Shown: in pieces, positions 1 through 6,745 of the stretch
Layout: every line of letters begins with the position of its first letter
Position numbering within the stretch: the first letter of the stretch is position 1
From: Gemmatimonadota bacterium
Lineage (GTDB): Bacteria; Gemmatimonadota; Gemmatimonadetes; Gemmatimonadales; Gemmatimonadaceae
Reading direction: 5' to 3'
DNA: 16,608 bases
Assembly (NCBI GenBank): GCA_003131365.1
Contig: PKVB01000128.1
Location: 14,988 to 31,595, forward strand
Translations under genes and position numbers: made by a program
The notes under the pieces: generated by a model
What the model saw: only the letters and a program-made list of their open reading frames with translations
Told to the model about the DNA's origin: nothing
Database searches by the model: none

Positions 1-26
1 GCGGCGCTGGCTCCGGCCGCTCCATC

Positions 27-49
27 AGAGGACACCCCTCGCCTCCCCG
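27..49 (-). repeat. possible degenerate end of the dispersed repeat
   Basis: This short segment begins GAGGACACCCCTCGCCTCCC. It resembles, in opposite orientation, the inner edge of the repeat at 242-265, and more closely the reverse complement of the repeat at 16555-16608 (GAGGACACCCTCACCTCCC). Sequence to its left does not continue the match. It may be a broken partner of the copy at 242-390, giving an inverted pair like the one at the right end of the window, or a chance match. Confidence 0.3.
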
Positions 50-241
50 GTCGAGAATCTCTCGGACGCGTCGCTGTTTGCCTTGCCCGGCTGCCATGAC
101 TCCGCGATGGGCGAGCGGTTCACCCATGAAAACACGACGATGCCGAGCTTTGCTCGGCACGCTCCCGCGCGTGATGAGAGTGAGCGCGCGCGAAATTGCG
201 CCGAGGAGGCGCGACGGTGATGACTGGCTGCACGTTGGACC

Positions 242-390
242 AGAGGGAAGGCGGACGGGGTCCTCGTAGGCGACGACCCACGAGCGACAATCGGTGCGCT
301 GACGTCGTTTCGTAGCGATTGATGCTGAGTTCCGCAGCGATCGTTCGGATCACTAACGAGCGAGAGCCCGGAGCCGAAGAGGATCCCTCC
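242..390 (+). repeat. dispersed ~149 bp repeat, copy 1
   Basis: The copy runs from GAGGGAAGGCGGACGGGGTC to a right edge reading AGAGGATCCCTCC. Its core, GTCCTCGTAGGCGAC followed by ACCCACGAGCGACAA, recurs with one or two changes at 16555-16608 and, inverted, at 16199-16347. The outer part (GCGAGAGCCCGGAGCCGAAG) also matches the outer part of the inverted copy at 16199-16347. Conservation at both ends with a weaker middle, and the same 149 bp length, indicate a true repeat family rather than chance. No reading frame is conserved. Confidence 0.75.
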
Positions 391-512
391 GCCGTACCGG
401 TGATGTGAACAAGGGCGCCAGAACCTGCCTGCGAAGCGCGTACCGGAGAAACAGGCCGCCGGCGCACCGCACGAAACTCGCGGCGGGCACACGTCTCGCT
501 TAGCATCAAGTC

Positions 513-1763
513 ATGGATTCACGCCAACCGATCCGGATACCTACGCGGGATGTCGTGCGCGTTCTCGCGCTGATCTTTGGCTTCTACATCTCGGTGCGGC
601 TCCTCTGGATCGCCCACCCCGTCGTGTTCCTCTTCTTCCTCGGCGTCCTCTTCGGCCTCCCCCTCGCTCAGGGCGCCGATTGGTTCGAGAAGCGAAAAGT
701 CCCGCGCGCCCTCGGCGTCGCCATAATCCTTACGGTCTTTCTCGGCCTCCTGACCGCCGGCGCCGACGGAATGGCCCCCATTCTGCGCGCCCAGTCAAAA
801 GAGCTTCAGCAGCGGCTCCCGGAAGCGCTGGACAAGATCGATGCCTGGCTCGGGCACCGCGCCAGCGGCGTGTTCGGAATCCTGTTCAACGAGGAGAGCA
901 GCGACACTCTGCGGACAGCGGCAGCGCAACGACCAGCTCCGAATGATTCCACACTTGCGCCCGTCGTCGTCACCGAGTCGGCCGGCGCCGACACGCTGAA
1001 AACCGCAGCCTCGGGCATCGTCCGCAAGCCGGCTACGCGCGCCGACACAGTGGCGGTCGGAGGGAATCTTCGCCGCGAGATCACCAAGCAGATGAGCGGC
1101 GCCCAGCACTCGTTCCTTCGCGTGCTCACTTCGACCCTCGCGGTATCGGGTGCGTTCATGCTCGTGCTCTTCATCGCTGCCTATATCGGCGTCGATCCGG
1201 CGCTCTATCACGGCGGGCTGCTCGAGCTCTTTCCGGCGCGCCAGCGTGGTCGCGCGGCGATCATGCTGGCGGGCATCGCCACGACACTCAGGCGATGGCT
1301 GGTGACCCAGCTCATCGCGATGCTCGTGATCGGCGCGGTGACGACGGTCTTCCTGTTCGTGATCCACGTGAAGGCGGCCCTGCCGCTGGGAATTCTCGCG
1401 GGAATTCTGAAGTTCATTCCGATCGTCGGCTCGATCTTCGCCGCCATCCCGGCGATCGCGATGGCGTTCATCGACTCGCCACACAAGGCGCTCGTGGTCG
1501 CGGTCGGGTACTTCGTGATCCAGTTCGTCGAGAATCACCTGCTCGTGCCAGTTCTCATGAAGCACGGAGTGAACATTCCTCCAGCGCTCACCCTCGGAAT
1601 TCAGGCGCTGATGGCGCTCCTCTTCGGGTTCCTCGGCCTGCTCGTGGCGGTACCGCTGCTTGCCGTGATCCTGACCGTCGTCCGCGCGCTGAACCCGAAA
1701 GACATGCGGGAGATTTCTGCCGAAGCCAACAAGGCGGTTGCCGCGTCGGGCGCCGGAGGGTGA
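513..1763 (+). CDS. AI-2E family transporter (DUF20/PerM-type permease)
   Basis: This 416-residue multi-span inner-membrane protein belongs to the AI-2E exporter/YdiK/PerM family. Family members move small molecules such as autoinducer-2 or act as ion-coupled permeases; the substrate here cannot be told. Hydrophobic spans lie near residues 14-33, 36-53, 66-84, 205-226, 262-285, 288-318, 325-347 and 360-392. The family signature is clear in the C-terminal half: KFIPIVGSIFAAIPA (300-314), QFVENHLLVPVLMK (337-350), then NIPPALTLG. Between the N-terminal spans and the core, residues about 126-190 form a Thr/Ala/Pro-rich insert that looks disordered. The ATG start is preceded by no clear Shine-Dalgarno sequence. 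Length is slightly above the usual 340-380, explained by the insert. No operon partner is evident. Confidence 0.9.
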   Translation: MDSRQPIRIPTRDVVRVLALIFGFYISVRLLWIAHPVVFLFFLGVLFGLPLAQGADWFEKRKVPRALGVAIILTVFLGLLTAGADGMAPILRAQSKELQQRLPEALDKIDAWLGHRASGVFGILFNEESSDTLRTAAAQRPAPNDSTLAPVVVTESAGADTLKTAASGIVRKPATRADTVAVGGNLRREITKQMSGAQHSFLRVLTSTLAVSGAFMLVLFIAAYIGVDPALYHGGLLELFPARQRGRAAIMLAGIATTLRRWLVTQLIAMLVIGAVTTVFLFVIHVKAALPLGILAGILKFIPIVGSIFAAIPAIAMAFIDSPHKALVVAVGYFVIQFVENHLLVPVLMKHGVNIPPALTLGIQALMALLFGFLGLLVAVPLLAVILTVVRALNPKDMREISAEANKAVAASGAGG

Positions 1764-1926
1764 AGCCGTAGACGGGTTCCGAGATGAAGCCGAAGGCGCG
1801 GATCGCCGTACAGTGGCCTGACAACGCGCGAGGCTGCGCTACCCGCCAGCGACCAGGCGGTCGAGAGCGAGCTCGATCACAGGTCCCGCGATCACGGCGG
1901 AGTGGCGATGCCGTGTGTGGGGTGTT

Positions 1927-1932
1927 TATAAT
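1927..1932 (+). promoter_or_regulatory. possible -10 box upstream of the adhesin-E-like gene
   Basis: A perfect TATAAT stands out in otherwise GC-rich DNA, 88 bp before the next start codon. The best -35 match at the right distance is poor (TGGCGA at 1903-1908, 18 bp spacer, three of six consensus bases). It is the only promoter-like signal in the 256 bp between the permease and the secreted-protein gene, so it may drive the latter. The rest of this gap shows no gene. Confidence 0.3.
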
Positions 1933-2019
1933 CCAAGCCTACAAAGTTTCGCCCTTGGCGCTGTCAGCCGATTACAATCCGGTCGCGGGCATATGAGCGC
2001 GGGACCCTGAGGAGATTTC

Positions 2020-2538
2020 ATGATTCGTTACGCCAGTGGGTTGTTGCTTGTCGCGTGTGTCGCTGTCCCGTGCGTCGCGAGCGCCCAGGCCCCGTGGCGC
2101 CAGGTGTATAAGGACACCGACATCACCGTGGTCTTTGACACGGCCAGTGTCGTCCTTCAGTCCCCAGGCACATGGACCACCGTGACCAGCTGGGACTACT
2201 CGAGGGCGCGTATTCTCGAGAACAAGAAGCAGTACACCCGACTCGTTGAACGGGCGTATGTCCGCTGCTCACCGGTAAGAGTGAAGAGGGTCCGGAGCAC
2301 GGTTTACGCGGTCAACAACGTTCTCGTCCGTGACGAAGGGGAGGTCGATCCACGCGACCAGGCCCACATGGTCTGGGACCGTCCGAAGCCCGGCACCGCC
2401 GGCAAGAATGCGTTTGAAACGGTGTGCGGAATTCTTACCAGGAAGCGCTCCGGCTCAGCTTTGATTCCAGCCAAAGCGACCCCCAAAAAGGCCACCTCTG
2501 TGAAGCCGCCTGCCAAGAAAAAGCCGGCCGGAAAATAG
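2020..2538 (+). CDS. secreted surface-adhesin-E-like protein with Lys-rich tail
   Basis: This is a 172-residue exported protein. Residues 1-23 form a Sec signal peptide ending in ASAQA. Residues about 26-138 look like the surface-adhesin E domain (Pfam Adhesin_E type): a Trp near the start, a VVFDTASV strand, a TSWDYSRAR strand, then C83 and C136, the pair expected to form a disulfide, with Y96 and the HMVWDRPKPGTAG loop between them. Proteins of this type are small outer-surface or periplasmic proteins of uncertain role; the founding member in Haemophilus binds host proteins, which need not apply here. Residues 141-172 are a basic Lys/Pro/Ala tail (KKATSVKPPAKKKPAGK) that could bind nucleic acid, LPS or peptidoglycan. 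A strong GAGGAG lies 5 bases before the ATG. The gene is monocistronic, followed by a terminator. Confidence 0.7.
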   Translation: MIRYASGLLLVACVAVPCVASAQAPWRQVYKDTDITVVFDTASVVLQSPGTWTTVTSWDYSRARILENKKQYTRLVERAYVRCSPVRVKRVRSTVYAVNNVLVRDEGEVDPRDQAHMVWDRPKPGTAGKNAFETVCGILTRKRSGSALIPAKATPKKATSVKPPAKKKPAGK

Positions 2539-2565
2539 CGAGATCTCCGACCCCAGCTCAGCACT

Positions 2566-2597
2566 AAGAAGGGTGCGGCTAAGTCCGCGCCCTTCTT
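2566..2597 (+). terminator. hairpin terminator after the adhesin-E-like gene
   Basis: A 13 bp stem (AAGAAGGGTGCGG paired with CCGCGCCCTTCTT, one G-T pair) closes a 6-base loop, 27 bases after the stop codon. The right arm ends in TTCTT followed by GCATTTA, so the U-tract is weak but the stem is strong. It separates this gene from the TonB-type gene. Confidence 0.75.
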
Positions 2598-2726
2598 GCA
2601 TTTAGGGCCACAGATTCCCCACGCGTTTTCATGCCAAAATCGTGTATTTTCGCTACCCGAAAACGGGGCAAGTTGGCCGGCTGTTTGCCTTATAGGTAAG
2701 TGCGTTTTCAACAGGGGAGCTATCCA

Positions 2727-3518
2727 ATGATGCGACTACTCGAATCCAAGAGAACCGACAAGAAAGGACGGTCGCCAGGCGGGACCATCTTCAGCATAAT
2801 ATTGCACTCTTTGATCATTTTCCTCGCTGTCTTTGCCACCGCCCGTGCCGGTTCCCGGAAGGCTGAAAAGGTGGAAACCAAAGTCAACTTCGTGCAGATG
2901 AAGAAGACCGAGCCGCCTCCGCCGAAGAAGGAGCCGCCACCGCCGCCGAAGGAAGCCCCGAAGCCGAAGGCAGAGGCGCCTAAGGTCGTCGATGTGCCCC
3001 AGCTTCCCAAGGAAGTTCCGCTGGCCCCGCCTCAGGGGTTCAAGGTTATTGCGCCGGTGCTGAGCGTTCCCACCGACCTGCCGACGGTCGATCTGTCCAA
3101 GGCGCTCACGAACGAGAATGATTTCAGCGGCAAAGGCGTCGCTGGTGGTTCGTCGAGTGGCGTGAAGGGCGGAACCGGCAATGAAGGAGATACTGGCAAG
3201 GACGCGGGCGCGGACCACGGCCCATACATGGAATCCCAGGTCGAGAAGCCGGTCGCGAAAATCGGCGGAGACGCCCCGGAATACCCTTCGGCTCTGAAGG
3301 CTGACGGCGTAGAGGGCACGGTTCTGGCGCAGTTCGTCGTCAACGAGAGCGGCCGCTACGAAGCGGGCACTCTGAAGATCCTTAACTCGAGCAATCCAGC
3401 GTTCGCCGCCGCCGTAAAGGATGCGCTCCCCCGCATGAGGTTTTCGGCGGCGCAGATCGGGGGTAAGAAGGTTCAGCAGCTAGTGCAGATGCCGTTTCAG
3501 TTCCACATCGCTCATTAA
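2727..3518 (+). CDS. TonB/TolA-type energy-transducing protein
   Basis: This 263-residue inner-membrane-anchored periplasmic protein carries proton-motive force from an ExbBD or TolQR motor to outer-membrane receptors or the Tol system. It has a short basic cytoplasmic N-terminus, one membrane span (about residues 19-40, IFSIILHSLIIFLAVFATA), and a Pro/Lys/Glu-rich periplasm-spanning linker (61-105, PPPPKKEPPPPPKEAPKPK). A Gly/Ser-rich stretch (130-165) follows. The C-terminal TonB domain (about 176-263) contains the typical YPSALKADGVEGTVLAQFVV, then SNPAFAAAVKDALPRMRF. I chose the ATG at 2727 over the codon 27 bases upstream because GGGGAG lies 7 bases before it and the upstream codons would add nothing conserved. 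It is flanked by terminators, so it is probably transcribed alone; tolB follows. No exbB/exbD or tolQ/tolR genes are in the window. TonB and TolA cannot be told apart from sequence alone. Confidence 0.88.
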   Translation: MMRLLESKRTDKKGRSPGGTIFSIILHSLIIFLAVFATARAGSRKAEKVETKVNFVQMKKTEPPPPKKEPPPPPKEAPKPKAEAPKVVDVPQLPKEVPLAPPQGFKVIAPVLSVPTDLPTVDLSKALTNENDFSGKGVAGGSSSGVKGGTGNEGDTGKDAGADHGPYMESQVEKPVAKIGGDAPEYPSALKADGVEGTVLAQFVVNESGRYEAGTLKILNSSNPAFAAAVKDALPRMRFSAAQIGGKKVQQLVQMPFQFHIAH

Positions 3519-3536
3519 CGAACAACCCGATCGAGT

Positions 3537-3566
3537 AAAGCCGCGGAGGATTTCCTCCGCGGCTTT
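3537..3566 (+). terminator. strong intrinsic terminator after the TonB-type gene
   Basis: A perfect 14 bp inverted repeat (AAAGCCGCGGAGGA with TCCTCCGCGGCTTT) begins 18 bases after the stop. With a tight 2-4 base loop and flanking A and T runs, it has classic intrinsic terminator shape and could work on both strands. It should isolate the TonB-type gene from tolB. Confidence 0.9.
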
Positions 3567-3638
3567 GCGTTGCCCGGGCCTGAATCGACAAAGCGAGGGC
3601 GGTGTATGATTGCCGGATCGAATTAGATTCAACCGCTC

Positions 3639-5267
3639 ATGACCATTCGATGTCGACAGCTCCTCGTCGGAGCGGTGGCGTTATTCGCGCTGGCTCCGTC
3701 GATGCATGGCCAGAATCCGGTGGTGGGTCGGCCCAAGCCGCAGAAGCCCCTCGAGATTCCGCCGGCGATCGTCGTGCTGCAGGTCGACACCACGGCGGGC
3801 GACTCGACGCGTACAATCATCCAGCGCGACTTCGACTACGGCGATCGCATGCAGCCGCTCATCCTCGACAGCGCGACGCTGGATGACATATGGCGGCCTG
3901 GTCAGAAGAACATCAACTTCGCGCCGCTCGCCCAGACGCGGGCGAATTTCGTGGTGAGGGCGCGCCCAACCGTGGCGGGATTGCACGTCGAAGTCTACGA
4001 CGTGCCGCGCGGCCGGCTGCGGCAGGAGGACTATTTCCGACTGCCAAAGGTTCCAGTATACAGGCTGCCGGCGATTCGCGATTCTCTCTCGACACTACTT
4101 GGCAGGAAAGCGGGCGTGACGATGGGCGCCCTGGTGGCGGACTCGTTGACTAGAGACAGTCTCGCGCAGGCAGCGGCGAAGCGCGTTGCGGTCAAGACGA
4201 CACGCGACCGTGCGAACGCGCGCAGCGCCCAGGAGGCGCGCGATTCTCTTTCCAGCGAGCTCGATCGTCGCGACGTGCTGCTTCGCGCGAACGCGGTGCG
4301 TGACACGCTCCGGTCCGACTCGGTCTACGCGCGGATCGTCCTGAAGGATTCCGTCGTGCGCGATTCGCTAGAGCGCGATCGGCGGCTCGGAATTCACGTC
4401 GTGAGTGACGAGCTGGAGCGCTGGATCACGGGCACGCGCGGAATTGCCGCGACGCGAATCGCGTTCGTCGATGGGACCAAGCTCAAGATCGTGGACAGCG
4501 ATGGCGCGAACGAGCGCACGATCCCGACTGTGGGCGCGGCCCTCTCGCCTTCGTGGCATCCGTCGGGGCGATACCTGGTGTACTCGGATGCGGACGATCG
4601 GGGGACGCGGATCGCGCAGATCGATCTGCGCACGATGAAGCCGAGGCTGCTCACCGCCTCGAACCGTGGATTGAACATCACGCCCGTATACACCAAGGAT
4701 GGAAAGAGCATCGTCTGGGCGAGTGGCGGAGATTCGCCGGCCGAGCTCATGCTCGCCAGCGCTGCCGGCGACGACTCGGTGCCGAAGCCGTTCGTCGGGC
4801 GCACCGGCTTCGAGACGACGTCGCCGAGCTTCAGCCCCGATGGAAAGCAGGTCGTGTTCATGTCGCCGCGCCCGCTCACGCCGCAGCTCTACACCATGAA
4901 TCTCGACGGCACCGGCTTGAGACTGCTCACTCCCGTGGTCGCCGGAAAGCGCAGTTATCGCACAGGCGCGGACTGGTCACCGAGCGGCGAGGAGATCGCG
5001 TACCAGCAGCAGAACGGCGATTTCCAGGTGTGGACGATACGCGTGAAGGATCGTGTGATGACGCAGCTCACGAACGAAGGCGAGAACGAGGATCCGGCCT
5101 GGGCGCCCGACGGCCGGCACCTGTCCATCACGCGGCGGCTGGGCGCGATCGGAGATCCGAGGGGGATTTGGATACTCGATGAGCGCACGGGGCGGCTGCG
5201 CCAGCTTACAGTCACGGGCGATGCGCGGCTATCGGACTGGTCGCCGCCGCTGCGGCCTGTTTACTAA
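3639..5267 (+). CDS. tolB: TolB-like periplasmic beta-propeller protein with central insert
   Basis: This 542-residue protein is exported to the periplasm. In the Tol-Pal system TolB binds Pal and outer-membrane proteins and helps constrict the envelope at division. Residues 1-24 form a signal peptide. Residues about 45-136 resemble the TolB N-terminal domain (RDFDYGDRMQPL, then NFAPLAQTRANFVV and GLHVEVYDV). The usual domain end reappears at 250-277 (LGIHVVSDELERWITGTRG, then TRIAFV). Between them lies a ~100-residue charged, probably helical insert (about 147-250) with repeated DSL triplets. The propeller follows, with PD40/WD40-like blades: SPSWHPSGRYLVY (303-315), YTKDGKSIVWAS (351-362), SPSFSPDGKQVVFMS (395-409), DWSPSGEEIAYQ (445-456) and PAWAPDGRHLSIT (486-498). 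TolB is normally ~430 residues; the insert explains the excess. No Shine-Dalgarno is obvious. No pal follows. A more generic PD40-propeller role remains possible. Confidence 0.78.
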   Translation: MTIRCRQLLVGAVALFALAPSMHGQNPVVGRPKPQKPLEIPPAIVVLQVDTTAGDSTRTIIQRDFDYGDRMQPLILDSATLDDIWRPGQKNINFAPLAQTRANFVVRARPTVAGLHVEVYDVPRGRLRQEDYFRLPKVPVYRLPAIRDSLSTLLGRKAGVTMGALVADSLTRDSLAQAAAKRVAVKTTRDRANARSAQEARDSLSSELDRRDVLLRANAVRDTLRSDSVYARIVLKDSVVRDSLERDRRLGIHVVSDELERWITGTRGIAATRIAFVDGTKLKIVDSDGANERTIPTVGAALSPSWHPSGRYLVYSDADDRGTRIAQIDLRTMKPRLLTASNRGLNITPVYTKDGKSIVWASGGDSPAELMLASAAGDDSVPKPFVGRTGFETTSPSFSPDGKQVVFMSPRPLTPQLYTMNLDGTGLRLLTPVVAGKRSYRTGADWSPSGEEIAYQQQNGDFQVWTIRVKDRVMTQLTNEGENEDPAWAPDGRHLSITRRLGAIGDPRGIWILDERTGRLRQLTVTGDARLSDWSPPLRPVY

Positions 5268-5287
5268 ATAATCCGCGCCGGCCGGCA

Positions 5288-5310
5288 TCTCTGCATGTGG
5301 TCGGTGAGGG
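5288..5310 (+). repeat. short repeat before nagX-like gene
   Basis: The segment contains GCATGTGGTCGGTGAGGG, which recurs with one change after the acetyltransferase gene (6673-6697). It is followed by a small GCGGCG/CGCCGC hairpin at about 5314-5329. It lies between the tolB stop and the next start, so it could be a small intergenic repeat or a remnant of one. Confidence 0.4.
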
Positions 5311-5391
5311 CGAGCGGCGTAACGCGCCGCGATGCCGCTCGTATATATCATACGTAGTAGAAGCGACCATTACTCAGATACCAGAGGACGC

Positions 5392-6654
5392 ATGAGCGCA
5401 TCGGCGGCACCGCGCGCGATCTCGACGCGCTACGACGGGACGATCTCGACCGCCGCGCCAATTCTTCCGGCGCGCGAGCGGCTGGTCTCGCTCGACGTTT
5501 TCCGCGGCATCACGATCGCGGGCATGCTGCTGGTGAACGATCCCGGCACCTGGAGCGCGATCTTTCCGCCGCTGGAGCACGCCGCGTGGGATGGCTGGAC
5601 CCCGACCGATCTGATCTTTCCGTTCTTCCTTTTCATCGTCGGCATTACGACGTACCTCTCGATGTCGGCGCGGCGCGCGCGCGGCGACGACAATTCGGCT
5701 CTCGTCAAACAGATTCTCCGGCGCGGCATCATCATCTACGCGCTCGGCTTCGCGATGGCGATGTTCCCGTTCTATCAGTGGGGAACGATCGATTCGCTCC
5801 CCCACGCCACGGCGTGGGACCGGATCATTTTTCGCATCGAGCACGTCCGCACTCTCGGAGTGCTGCCGAGGATCGCGATAGTGTACGTCTGCGCCGGACT
5901 GCTGACGCTCAGGACGACGCTCAAGCAGCAGGTCGTCATCATCTGCAGCCTGCTTCTCGGCTACTGGTTCGCGATGACGCTGATCCCTGTTCCAGGTGAG
6001 AACGAGATTGGGGCGCTGCTGCTGCATACCAAGGACAGGAACCTCGCGGCCTATCTGGACCGGCTGATACTGGGGACGAATCACACCTGGATCGGTAGCG
6101 TGACGTTCGACCCCGAGGGTCCGATGTCCACGATCCCCGCGATCGCGACCGCGATGCTCGGCGTCATCGCCGGGCGCTGGATTGCGCTGAAGGAGAAGCC
6201 GCTGCTCGAGCGGATCACGGGTCTCTTCGCCGCCGGATCGATCGCCATGGTGATCGGCCTGATGTGGAACTGGTCGTTCCCGATCAACAAGAATCTGTGG
6301 ACGAGCTCCTACGTGATGTTCACCGCGGGAATGGCGTGCGTTGCGCTGGCAACGGTCATGTGGATCGTGGACTACTGCAACGTGAAGTGGTGGACGAAGC
6401 CGATGGTGGTCTTCGGAGTGAACCCGATTTTGGCGTACGTCGGCTCAGGTGTGATGGCGAGATTGATCTACACGCTCTGGCACGTGAACTACGACGGCAA
6501 ATCGACAGCGGTTCAGGACGCATTTTATCAGGCGGTGTTTCTGCCCTGGCTTCCGCCGCGGGTTGCATCACTGGCGTTCGCGATCACGTTCGTGCTGCTC
6601 TGGTACGGAATCCTGCTGATTCTCTACCGTAAGAAGATCATACTGAAGGTCTAG
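5392..6654 (+). CDS. NagX/HGSNAT-like membrane acetyltransferase (COG4299, DUF5009)
   Basis: This ~420-residue polytopic inner-membrane protein is related to heparan-alpha-glucosaminide N-acetyltransferase and bacterial NagX. The family transfers an acetyl group from cytoplasmic acetyl-CoA across the membrane to an amino sugar. Key motifs: SLDVFRGITIAGMLLVND (33-50), the first span; EHAAWDGWTPTDLIFPFFLF (62-81), whose His63 aligns with the active-site His of the human enzyme; and VFGVNPILAYVGSG near the C-terminus. About ten or eleven hydrophobic spans are visible. I chose the ATG at 5392, with AGAGGA just upstream, rather than an ATG 60 bases earlier whose codons are not family-like. The gene converges with the nagB/PIG-L fusion gene, which supports a role in amino-sugar or cell-wall sugar use. 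The substrate is an inference. Confidence 0.85.
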   Translation: MSASAAPRAISTRYDGTISTAAPILPARERLVSLDVFRGITIAGMLLVNDPGTWSAIFPPLEHAAWDGWTPTDLIFPFFLFIVGITTYLSMSARRARGDDNSALVKQILRRGIIIYALGFAMAMFPFYQWGTIDSLPHATAWDRIIFRIEHVRTLGVLPRIAIVYVCAGLLTLRTTLKQQVVIICSLLLGYWFAMTLIPVPGENEIGALLLHTKDRNLAAYLDRLILGTNHTWIGSVTFDPEGPMSTIPAIATAMLGVIAGRWIALKEKPLLERITGLFAAGSIAMVIGLMWNWSFPINKNLWTSSYVMFTAGMACVALATVMWIVDYCNVKWWTKPMVVFGVNPILAYVGSGVMARLIYTLWHVNYDGKSTAVQDAFYQAVFLPWLPPRVASLAFAITFVLLWYGILLILYRKKIILKV

Positions 6655-6672
6655 CTCAGCGCGCTGCAGCAG

Positions 6673-6697
6673 CCTCTGCGCATGTGGTCGGCGAGGG
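6673..6697 (+). repeat. short repeat after nagX-like gene, second copy
   Basis: The segment contains GCATGTGGTCGGCGAGGG, 17 of 18 bases identical to the copy at 5293-5310. It sits in the 91 bp between the convergent acetyltransferase and nagB-type genes. Immediately after it, GGCGAGGG and CCCCTTCGCC (6690-6710) can pair as an imperfect hairpin, which may serve as a shared terminator. Confidence 0.4.
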
Positions 6698-6745
6698 TGT
6701 CCCCTTCGCCGTACCGGCTAGAACGCCAATGAAACCAAGCTGAAA

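Larger units (their letters stand above)
1..512. other. gene-free stretch with repeat DNA
   Basis: I see no convincing gene here. Open frames on both strands are Arg/Ser/Pro-rich, lack any recognisable domain and run straight through the repeat at 242-390, so they are composition artefacts of high-GC DNA. The stretch holds one full copy of the dispersed repeat and a possible short inverted remnant at 27-49. The last ~120 bp before the permease gene should contain its promoter, but no clear -35/-10 pair is visible. Confidence 0.6.

Noticed and set aside
25..509. Two long overlapping minus-strand open frames (155 and 129 codons) at the window start
   Set aside because: They are Arg/Ser/Pro-rich, have no domain and run through the dispersed repeat, whose copies do not preserve a frame.
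795..1565. 256-codon minus-strand frame opposite the permease gene
   Set aside because: Composition (His/Arg/Asp/Glu-rich) is typical of the antisense of a high-GC gene, and the plus-strand permease is certain.
1784..1996. 70-codon plus-strand frame between the permease and adhesin-E-like genes
   Set aside because: No ribosome site, no similarity, and it contains the only promoter-like TATAAT of the region.
5374..6084. 236-codon minus-strand frame opposite the acetyltransferase
   Set aside because: It is antisense to a confident membrane protein, with Arg/Asp-rich composition and no domain.
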